DNA of 64,000 nt from assembly GCF_007859305.1 (NCBI RefSeq), contig NZ_VOHE01000003.1:124001-188000 (forward strand), written 5' to 3'. How positions within the stretch are numbered: the first letter of the stretch is position 1; each line of letters starts with the position of its first letter. Positions 1 to 7,913 of the stretch are shown piece after piece. Position numbers and translations under genes: made by a program. A model generated the notes under the pieces. It searched no databases. It had not been told where the DNA came from and worked only from the letters and a program-made list of their open reading frames with translations. The DNA is from Luteimonas wenzhouensis. GTDB taxonomy: Bacteria > Pseudomonadota > Gammaproteobacteria > Xanthomonadales > Xanthomonadaceae.

Positions 1-360
1 CGCGTCGGTGGCGAACGGCACCACGCCCTCGCGTTCGGGCGAGACCGCCACCCCGCCGCCGGTCATCATCGCCTGGCGGTCGGCGCGCCGCTCGCGCAGC
101 AGGGCTTCGGCGTCGAACCGGGTGGACTGGTCGGCCGGCTCCTCGCCGGGGTTGTAGCCGCGCATGTTGGCCGGGTCGAGCTGGACGTAGTACAGCCGGT
201 GGCTCTTGCCGGGGATCGGGTCCCCGGACAGGACGTGGAACGTGGTCAGGGTCGTCATGCATGCGCCGATGCCCAGCGCGATCGCCAGCACCATCAGCGC
301 CGTGAGCACGCGGTTGCGGCGGAAGCTGCGCAGCGCGAGTTTGAAGTAGTAGCCGTACAT
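1..360 (-). CDS. ABC transporter permease, MacB/FtsX type, N-terminal part (gene runs off the left edge)
   Basis: Reading the minus strand from the ATG at 360 gives MYGYYFKLALRSF, a long hydrophobic helix (about residues 18-45), then SGDPIP and the start of a periplasmic domain. It closely parallels the start of the permease at 1764-3068 (MLVHYFHLALRSF ... SGDPIP), so the two are paralogues with the MacB_PCD plus FtsX architecture. The stop codon lies outside the window; about 120 residues are visible. It is the last visible gene of the operon that starts with the membrane-fusion protein at 5416. The 156-nt gap upstream (361-516) holds no convincing gene. Expected role: inner-membrane part of a tripartite, ATP-driven exporter; substrate unknown. 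Confidence 0.85.
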   Translation of the reverse strand, partial: MYGYYFKLALRSFRRNRVLTALMVLAIALGIGACMTTLTTFHVLSGDPIPGKSHRLYYVQLDPANMRGYNPGEEPADQSTRFDAEALLRERRADRQAMMTGGGVAVSPEREGVVPFATDA

Positions 361-516
361 GGGGGACTCCTTGGGGCGGAGGTTGGCCGCGGCGGGATCA
401 GCAGGGGCAGGGGCGGCCGCCGCCGGGGCGCGTGGTCGCGCGCCGGGCTGCGGCGGTGGGTGGGGGGCGGGAACCGGTCGGCATGCGTCTTCTCCGGTGC
501 AAGCGGGCAAGCGGCC

Positions 517-1740
517 TCATACGCTGCGCGTGGCGACCGCCGGCGGGACCGCGGCGGCGCGCAGCGCTGGGCCGAGCACCGCAAGCTGGCCCAGCAGCCA
601 CAGCACGGCCGCGCCGATCGGCAGGTAGTGCAGCGGCAGCCGCGGCAGTTCGTAATGGCCCATCAGCAGCTGGTTGATGGCGTAGGCCAACACCATGCCC
701 AATGCGATGCCGATGCTGGCCAGCAGGAAGTTCTCGGTCTGGAAGTAGCGCACGACCTCGCGCCGGGTGGCGCCCAGGGCACGGCGCACGCCGATCTGCT
801 TGGTCCGCTGCTGCACCCAGAAGCTGGCCAGCCCGACGATGCCCAGTGCCGTCACCGCCAGCGGCAGGCCGCACACGCTCAGCAGCAGGCCGATCATGTC
901 GCGATCGTTGCGGAAGTGGTCGCTGCGGGCCTGGGCGTAGCTCTGCTGCTCCAGCACCAGGCGCCCGGGGCCGCTGCGCTCGAGCGCGGCAAGCGCCCGG
1001 GCGAGCACGTCCCCGCGCATTCCCGGATCGGACACCCGCAGCACGTACATGCCGCCGTTGCCGTAGTTCAGGCGCACCGGCAGGATGGCCGAGTAGGTGC
1101 GGTTGCCGTAGAGCCGGCCGGGACGTGCCAGGGTCTCCACCACGCCGACGACGGTCAGCGGAATCGGCCCCCAGTACGCGATCCGGCCGAGCGGGTCCTG
1201 GTCCGGGAACAGCGCCTGCGCGGCGGCGGCGCTGAGGATCACCGAGGTCCGCAGCGTGCGCAGGTCGTCGATCGCGAACAGCGCCGATCCGTCCTGGTAC
1301 TCGTCGGCGCTGAAGTCGCGCCCGGCCACCAGCCGCAGGCCCAGCGCATCGAGCGAGCCCTCGTTCACCTGGTACAGCGCCGCGCTCAGCGTCGGCACGG
1401 GCTGTTCGGGCGACAGGGACAGGTCGGCGTTGGACAGGTCCTCGTGGAACGGCACCTGGTTGACCACCACCGCGCTGGCCACACCCGGCACCGCGCGCAG
1501 GGCGGCCAGGTCCTCGCGGGTGCGGGCATCGGCGTTGTCGCGCGGCTCGTGGTTGCCGATCCGGATCTGCACCAGCTCGTCCTCGGCGATGCCGCTCGGG
1601 GTACGCACGTCGTGCAGGCGATGCATGATCAGGAACATCGCGTTGCACAGGATCGCGCAGCTCAGCGCGATCTCCAGCACGACCAGTGCGGACGCGACCT
1701 TGTGCCGGGACAGCGCGGACAGGATGGGGCGGATTTCCAT
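517..1740 (-). CDS. ABC transporter permease, MacB/FtsX type (second permease)
   Basis: 407 residues from an ATG at 1740. One membrane helix lies near residues 12-35 (VASALVVLEIALSCAILC). A long periplasmic MacB_PCD-like region follows, then three C-terminal helices with the FtsX-family segment QIGVRRALGATRREV between the first and second. It differs clearly from the other two permeases at the N-terminus, so the operon probably builds heteromeric permease pairs. It lies 23 nt downstream of the first permease and 156 nt upstream of the third. Family knowledge: such permeases do not carry substrate through the membrane but couple ATP hydrolysis to periplasmic extrusion through a membrane-fusion protein. 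Substrate not deducible. Confidence 0.88.
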   Translation of the reverse strand: MEIRPILSALSRHKVASALVVLEIALSCAILCNAMFLIMHRLHDVRTPSGIAEDELVQIRIGNHEPRDNADARTREDLAALRAVPGVASAVVVNQVPFHEDLSNADLSLSPEQPVPTLSAALYQVNEGSLDALGLRLVAGRDFSADEYQDGSALFAIDDLRTLRTSVILSAAAAQALFPDQDPLGRIAYWGPIPLTVVGVVETLARPGRLYGNRTYSAILPVRLNYGNGGMYVLRVSDPGMRGDVLARALAALERSGPGRLVLEQQSYAQARSDHFRNDRDMIGLLLSVCGLPLAVTALGIVGLASFWVQQRTKQIGVRRALGATRREVVRYFQTENFLLASIGIALGMVLAYAINQLLMGHYELPRLPLHYLPIGAAVLWLLGQLAVLGPALRAAAVPPAVATRSV

Positions 1741-1763
1741 GGATGGCCTCGGTCCGGAACGGG

Positions 1764-3068
1764 TCACTGCGACTTGAGCTGGATGGCCGGGGCGACCTGC
1801 ATGGCCTTCCAGGCCGGCAGCAGGCCCGCGAGCAGGCTGGCGCACAGCGCCAGGACGAAGGTGAGCAGCAGCATTGCCAGGTCCATGTGCGCAAGCGAGG
1901 CGTAGCTGGCCGGGCGCTGGCGGACCGCCCACAGCCCGACCGAGGCGAGCACCAGTCCAAGCGCGCCGCCGGCGACGCCGATCGTGCCGGCTTCGACCAT
2001 GTACTGCTTGAAGATCTCCAGCCGCGATGCGCCCAGCGCCCGGCGCACGCCGATCTCGCCGCTGCGGCGCAGGAACTTGGCCAGCAGCAGGCCGACGGTG
2101 TTGATCAGGCACACCACCAGGAAGCCCATCGCCAGCCAGAGCTGCATGCGCACGTCGCCGGGCACCGCCCGGCGATGGTCGAGCCACTGGCGGACGTCGC
2201 GCAGGCGCACGTTGGCCGGACGCTCGAAGCGGCCGGCGGCCTGCTGCTGCGCCGAGTAGTTCCCGAGGTAGGCCAGGTAGTCGCCGGCGTCGGCGGCGTC
2301 GGCCAGTTCCACCCAGTAGTGCAGCCAAACGCAGGGGGCGTTCAGCGCGCGGGTGTCGTTGACCGGTACGTCGCCGTAGCAGTGGCTGCTGCCGAAGTGC
2401 TCCAGGCCCAGGTCGAGCGCGGTCGACAGCGGCACGAACACATGCTCTTCGCCGTCGAAATGCCCGGACTCGGAATCGTAGAACTTCGGCTTCGGCGCCC
2501 ATCCGTCGACGACCCCGGCCACGCGCAGCGCATGGCCGTCGATGCGGATGCCGGCCCCGGTGCTGTCCCTGCCGCCGAACAGGCGCTCGTTGAGTTCGCG
2601 CGAGATCACCGCGGTGCGCGTGCGTGCGGCGTCGTCTTCCGCCGACCAGCCCCGGCCGTGCAGGAACGGCACGTCGAACATGGGGAAGAAGTCGGCCGTG
2701 GTGTAGCGCAATCGCGCCTTGAACGGCCTGGTCGCGCTGCCGTCGACGGCAATCGCGCCGGTGCCGGGCGCCATCATCGCCTGGCGCGGCGCCCGCGCCT
2801 GGGCCAGCAGTGCTTCCGCGTCCAGGCGGGTGAGGCGGCCGAGCGGCTCGATCCCCGGGCGGTAGCGCGCAACCGGCTCGGGGTCGAGCTGGACGTGGAA
2901 CAGGCGGCTGCTCTTGTGCGGGATCGGGTCGCCCGACAGCACGTGGTAGACCGTGATCGTGGTCATCGACGTGCCGATTCCCAGCGCGATGGTCAGCACC
3001 ATGAGCGCGGTCAGCACGCGGTTGCGCCCGAAGCTCCGGAGCGCGAGGTGGAAGTAGTGGACGAGCAC
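1764..3068 (-). CDS. ABC transporter permease, MacB/FtsX type (first permease)
   Basis: 434 residues. The start is taken as GTG at 3068 because this aligns MLVHYFHLALRSF with the paralogue MYGYYFKLALRSF at 360. An N-terminal helix (residues about 17-40) precedes a large periplasmic domain of about 270 residues. Three C-terminal helices follow, with the FtsX signature GEIGVRRALGASRLEIF near residue 335. It begins 9 nt after the ATPase gene stop, so it is co-transcribed. Together with the ATPase, the membrane-fusion protein and the other permeases it forms a MacAB-like efflux machine. The outer-membrane factor is not encoded in the visible part of the operon. Confidence 0.9.
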   Translation of the reverse strand: MLVHYFHLALRSFGRNRVLTALMVLTIALGIGTSMTTITVYHVLSGDPIPHKSSRLFHVQLDPEPVARYRPGIEPLGRLTRLDAEALLAQARAPRQAMMAPGTGAIAVDGSATRPFKARLRYTTADFFPMFDVPFLHGRGWSAEDDAARTRTAVISRELNERLFGGRDSTGAGIRIDGHALRVAGVVDGWAPKPKFYDSESGHFDGEEHVFVPLSTALDLGLEHFGSSHCYGDVPVNDTRALNAPCVWLHYWVELADAADAGDYLAYLGNYSAQQQAAGRFERPANVRLRDVRQWLDHRRAVPGDVRMQLWLAMGFLVVCLINTVGLLLAKFLRRSGEIGVRRALGASRLEIFKQYMVEAGTIGVAGGALGLVLASVGLWAVRQRPASYASLAHMDLAMLLLTFVLALCASLLAGLLPAWKAMQVAPAIQLKSQ

Positions 3069-3077
3069 GCCGGCGCC

Positions 3078-3812
3078 TCAGGTGACCGGGAGTTCGGCCT
3101 CGGCGTGGGCGCGGTGCGCGGCGGCCGGCGCCGGTCCACCGTCGCGGTCGAGGTCGGTGGCCATGCCGTCGACGATGTGCACGTTGCGCTGCGCGCGCGC
3201 GGCCAGCTCCGGGTCGTGGGTGACCATCACGATCGTGGTCCCGCGCGAGTTGATGTCCTCCAGCAGCTCCATCACGCTGCGCGCCATCTGCGAGTCGAGG
3301 TTGCCGGTCGGCTCGTCGGCCAGCAGCAGGCGCGGCGAGCCGGCCAGCGCGCGCGCGATCGCCGCGCGCTGCTGCTGGCCGCCGGACAGTTCGGCCGGGT
3401 AGTGCTTCATGCGCGAGCCCAGGCCCACCTGCGACAGCGCCTCCTCGATCCGCAGGCGGCGCTCGTTGGCGGGCATACGGCGGTAGCGCAGCGGCACCTC
3501 GCAGTTGTCGAACAGGTTCAGGTCGGGGATCAGGTTGAAGCTCTGGAAGATGAAGCCGATCTTCTCGTTGCGCAGGCGCGAGCGCTGGTTGTCGTCCAGG
3601 TCCTTCACGTCGACGCCGTCGAGACGGTACTCGCCGCCGGTGAAGGTCTCCAGCAGCCCGGCGATGTTGAGGAAGGTGGTCTTGCCCGAACCCGAGGGGC
3701 CGGTGACGGCGACGAACTCGCCTTCGCGCACCTGCAGGTCGAGCGAGCGCAGGGCGTGGGTTTCGACGAGTTCGGTGCGGTAGACCTTGGTGACCTGGCG
3801 CATGTCGAGCAT
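3078..3812 (-). CDS. ABC transporter ATP-binding protein, MacB/LolD class
   Basis: 244 residues from an ATG at 3812. All nucleotide-binding motifs are present: Walker A GPSGSGKTT (residues 38-46), Q-loop in FIFQSFNLIPDLN, signature LSGGQQQRAAIARAL, Walker [14 protein letters not shown], and the switch histidine in VMVTHDPELA. Length and motif style match the stand-alone ATPases of MacB/LolCDE-type systems. It lies between the small Pro/Arg-rich gene (99 nt upstream) and the permeases. Role: energises the exporter made by the surrounding genes. Substrate specificity cannot be read from the ATPase. Confidence 0.95.
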   Translation of the reverse strand: MLDMRQVTKVYRTELVETHALRSLDLQVREGEFVAVTGPSGSGKTTFLNIAGLLETFTGGEYRLDGVDVKDLDDNQRSRLRNEKIGFIFQSFNLIPDLNLFDNCEVPLRYRRMPANERRLRIEEALSQVGLGSRMKHYPAELSGGQQQRAAIARALAGSPRLLLADEPTGNLDSQMARSVMELLEDINSRGTTIVMVTHDPELAARAQRNVHIVDGMATDLDRDGGPAPAAAHRAHAEAELPVT

Positions 3813-3911
3813 GGTGTCTGTCCTTGTAGGGCGGGCGTGGGGAGGGCCATCCCGGCGCGTGGCCCGGAGAGAGAGGCGGGCGCGGCGCGACGGGATGGAA
3901 TCGGGTGGGCG

Positions 3912-4124
3912 TCAGCCGACGCGGAAGCGCGGCGGCAGCGGCGAGCGCCCGGCATAGGGCGGGCGGGGCCGGCGCGGCACGCCGGCGCCGTTGGCGGCCG
4001 GATGGCCCGGGCCGTCGACGGTGATCGCGTACAGCTCGTGCAGCCGCAGCGGCACCGCGTCGGCGAGCTGCTGCGCGGTCCAGCGCAGGTTGTGGGGGAA
4101 GCAGGCGAAGGTGTCCATGATCAT
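3912..4124 (-). CDS. Small 70-residue protein with Pro/Arg-rich C-terminus, coupled to the ABC exporter operon; function unknown
   Basis: ATG at 4124 overlaps the TGA of the membrane-fusion gene (ATGA), which indicates translational coupling. Nearly every codon ends in G or C (exceptions CAT and TAT), as in neighbouring real genes. The first ~38 residues look like a folded or helical leader (LRWTAQQLADAVPLRLHELY) with one cysteine (Cys8) and acidic residues. The last 21 residues contain 7 Pro and 6 Arg, no acidic residue, and motifs such as PRRPRPPY and PLPPRFR. I recognise no family. By position between exporter subunits it could be an exported peptide precursor, an accessory subunit, or simply a small conserved protein. 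High-GC codon bias also favours Pro/Arg, so composition alone is weak evidence. Confidence 0.7.
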   Translation of the reverse strand: MIMDTFACFPHNLRWTAQQLADAVPLRLHELYAITVDGPGHPAANGAGVPRRPRPPYAGRSPLPPRFRVG

Positions 4125-5416
4125 TGTCCCGAGATGCGGACCCGGTCCGCGTTGGCGAACTGGTCGGTGCCGGAGACGACGATGCGCTCGCCTTCCTCCA
4201 GGCCCGACACGATTTCCACGGCGTTGAGGCTGCTGGCCCCGGCCTGGATCGGCCGGCGCACGGCACTGGAGCCCTCGACCACCCAGGCGAAGCGCCCGCC
4301 GTCCTGCTCCAGGAACGGGCCGCGCTCGACCATCAGCACGTCCTCGCGGGTGTCGAGCACGATGCGCGCGGACAGGCGCTGGTTCTGGCGCAGGTTCGGC
4401 GGCTGCTGGCCCTGGTCGAAACGCAGTCGCGCGGTGACCTCGCCGTTGACCACTTCCGGCGACACCGCCGAGACCGTGGCCGAATAGCGGTTGCCGCTGC
4501 TGGCGATCTGGGCCGGCACGCCGATCGACAGGTCGCGGGCGAAGCTCTCCGGCACCCGGATCTCGACCTCGAACACGCTCAGGTCGATCACGCTCAGGAT
4601 CGGCGCGTTGATCGCCACGTTGGTGCCCTGGGCGACCTGCACCTGTCCGACCTGGCCGTCGAAGGGCGCACGCAGGGTCAGCGCGTCCACCTGGCGGCGC
4701 AGCTCGGCGACCACGGCGCGCTGGCGTTCGGCCATCAGCTGCTTGTTGCGGGCGTCGATGCCCGCGCCCTGGCCCTGCAGGGCGAAGTCCTTGCGCGCGG
4801 CGGCCAGGCCCAGTTCGGCCTTCTTCAGCCCGTCCAGCGCGCGGTCGTACTCGTTCTTCGACACCGCGCCGCCGGCGTAGGCGCGCTCGTAGCGTTCCAC
4901 GTCGCGCTGCGCGGCGGTGTAGTCGATCTGCGCCTGGTCGAGCAGCTTCTGCGCCTCGGAGCGGGTGAGCTGGGCGTCGAGCACCGCGCGGTCGGCCTCG
5001 CCCTCCAGGCTGGCCAGGGTGGATTCCTCCTGCACCAGCCGGCTGCGCAGCTCGGGGCTGTCGATCACCGCCAGCTCCTGGCCGGCCTCGACCACGTCGC
5101 CGGCCACCACCTTGAGCGAGACGGTGCCGCCGGCGATCGCGTACAGGGTCGGGCTGTTGGCGGTGATCACGCGGCCTTCGGCGCTGAGGTCGCGCACCAG
5201 GTCTCCGCGGGTGACCTGGGCGATGCGCAGGCGCGAGGCATCGAACGAGGAGGCCCCCGAGGCCCAGCCACCGGCCACCCACAGCGCCGCCAGCAGCACC
5301 GCCAGCGCGCCGGCGCCGCCGAGCAGCCACGCCTTCGGCAGGCGGCGCAGGCCGGTGGGCCGTGCGAGGACCTGGTCCTGTCCGGAGGTGTCGCGGATGC
5401 GGGGCGGGCTTTGCAT
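4121..5416 (-). CDS. Periplasmic adaptor (membrane-fusion protein, MacA/HlyD-like) of the ABC efflux system
   Basis: 431 residues from the ATG at 5416; an upstream TTG at 5446 in the same frame is less likely. A single N-terminal helix (about residues 30-50, LLGGAGALAVLLAALW) anchors the protein. Then come a split biotinyl-lipoyl half (AIAGGTVSLKVVAGDVVEAGQ), a long alpha-helical hairpin (RLVQEESTLASLEGEADRA to LRRQVDALT), the second lipoyl half (LRAPFDGQVGQVQVAQGTNV), and beta-barrel and membrane-proximal domains. This is the classic adaptor order. It is the first gene of the minus-strand operon, and its promoter region is shared with divergent glmS and carries two palindromes. The adaptor bridges the inner-membrane permeases to an outer-membrane channel. 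Confidence 0.92.
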   Translation of the reverse strand: MQSPPRIRDTSGQDQVLARPTGLRRLPKAWLLGGAGALAVLLAALWVAGGWASGASSFDASRLRIAQVTRGDLVRDLSAEGRVITANSPTLYAIAGGTVSLKVVAGDVVEAGQELAVIDSPELRSRLVQEESTLASLEGEADRAVLDAQLTRSEAQKLLDQAQIDYTAAQRDVERYERAYAGGAVSKNEYDRALDGLKKAELGLAAARKDFALQGQGAGIDARNKQLMAERQRAVVAELRRQVDALTLRAPFDGQVGQVQVAQGTNVAINAPILSVIDLSVFEVEIRVPESFARDLSIGVPAQIASSGNRYSATVSAVSPEVVNGEVTARLRFDQGQQPPNLRQNQRLSARIVLDTREDVLMVERGPFLEQDGGRFAWVVEGSSAVRRPIQAGASSLNAVEIVSGLEEGERIVVSGTDQFANADRVRISGQ

Positions 5417-5511
5417 GTGGTTCGGCGATGGCGGTGGGTCCGGCAACGGGTACGCAAACCCCGTGCCAATCTGTAGGATATTGATCCAAAAGGATATTCA
5501 GGCTGCGCCAG

Positions 5512-5548
5512 GTGTCCGGCCGGACACGCGACCTGTCCGGCCGGACAG
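5512..5548. promoter_or_regulatory. Two tandem perfect palindromes (TGTCCGGCCGGACA), probable operator
   Basis: GTGTCCGGCCGGACAC (5512-5527) and CTGTCCGGCCGGACAG (5533-5548) are each perfect 16-bp palindromes sharing the 14-bp core TGTCCGGCCGGACA. Their centres are 21 bp apart, two helical turns, so two dimers would sit on the same DNA face. A further half-site (CGGACA) follows at 5568-5573. The pair lies between the divergent ABC efflux operon (start 5416) and glmS (start 5593). A direct repeat AGGATATT at 5475-5482 and 5491-5498 lies on the efflux-operon side. The cognate regulator is not in the window, and the core occurs nowhere else that I noticed. Confidence 0.7.
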
Positions 5549-5592
5549 TCCTTTCCCGTACACTTGGCGGACACCCTGGGAGTAGCGGATAC

Positions 5593-7422
<1,830 letters not shown>

Positions 7423-7425
7423 CGC

Positions 7426-7450
7426 GCGCGGCGGCTGGTTGCCGCCGCGC
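7426..7450. terminator. GC-rich hairpin between convergent glmS and the HMA-like gene
   Basis: GCGCGGCGGC (7426-7435), loop TGGTT, GCCGCCGCGC (7441-7450): a perfect 10-bp stem starting 3 nt after the glmS stop. There is no T-tract on either strand, so it may act as a bidirectional or Rho-assisted terminator between the two converging genes. Confidence 0.5.
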
Positions 7451-7454
7451 CGCT

Positions 7455-7694
7455 TCAGCCCCCGCAACCCCCGCAGCAGGTCGACGGCTGGCGCTCGATC
7501 GCGCCGGCGTCCGCCGCGAACCCCGTGCGTGCCAGGCACGCGGCAATCCGCGCCTCGTCCAGGCTGGTGGACACGCGCAGGGTCCGGGTAGCGAGGTCGA
7601 GGTCGGCGAGCGCGGCCGGATCGAGCGACTGCAGTGCGTCCTCGACGGCGCCCAGGTCGATGCGGTTCTCGCCGAGCCTGACATGGAATTCCAT
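7455..7694 (-). CDS. Small HMA-like protein with C-terminal CCGGC tail, putative copper handling
   Basis: 79 residues from the ATG at 7694, with a clear GGAGG ribosome-binding site just upstream. The pattern of strands and helices (MEFHVRL, IDLGAVEDALQSL, ADLDLATRTLRVST, LDEARIAACLARTGF) fits the beta-alpha-beta-beta-alpha fold of heavy-metal-associated domains. The usual N-terminal CxxC loop is replaced by GENRID. Cysteines lie instead at residue 53 and in the extreme C-terminal tail (C73, C74, C77; CCGGCGG). It is divergent from the TonB-dependent copper receptor, and the promoter region between them carries FNR-like boxes, so a role in copper uptake or delivery is inferred. An in-frame extension to 7775 lacks a good start. 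Confidence 0.75.
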   Translation of the reverse strand: MEFHVRLGENRIDLGAVEDALQSLDPAALADLDLATRTLRVSTSLDEARIAACLARTGFAADAGAIERQPSTCCGGCGG

Positions 7695-7778
7695 CGTGGT
7701 CCTCCGCGGGGTGGCCGCCGCATCCGGACGGATGCAGGCGCGAGGCCGCAGCATCGCGCGCCAGGCCCCCTGCATGCC

Positions 7779-7831
7779 TTGACCTGGGTCAGCCGCCGGG
7801 CGCCGTCAGGGCCACGCCTGATCCAGGTCAA
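7779..7831. promoter_or_regulatory. Two FNR/DNR-like boxes in an inverted arrangement
   Basis: TTGACCTGGGTCAG (7779-7792) and CTGATCCAGGTCAA (7818-7831) are reverse complements of each other except for one base. Each also resembles an FNR/ANR/DNR box (TTGAT-N4-ATCAA): TTGAC-CTGG-GTCAG, and on the other strand TTGAC-CTGG-ATCAG. Centres are 39 bp apart. They sit between the HMA-like gene (start 7694, minus) and the copper receptor (start 7914, plus), so either gene or both could be controlled by oxygen or nitric oxide status. Motif assignment is inferred from the consensus only. Confidence 0.55.
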
Positions 7832-7913
7832 ACCGCCGGCGATTGTGGACATTTTGTCCGTTCCCGCGTGCCCGCCGCCGCGCTGCAATGCGCGCATGGA
7901 CGGAGGACATGCG

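Noticed and set aside
398..517. Short Arg/Pro-rich frame between two permease genes ending in GRPCPC
   Set aside because: Codons include AGG and AGA and third positions are mixed, unlike the genuine small gene at 3912-4124. No ribosome site was seen.
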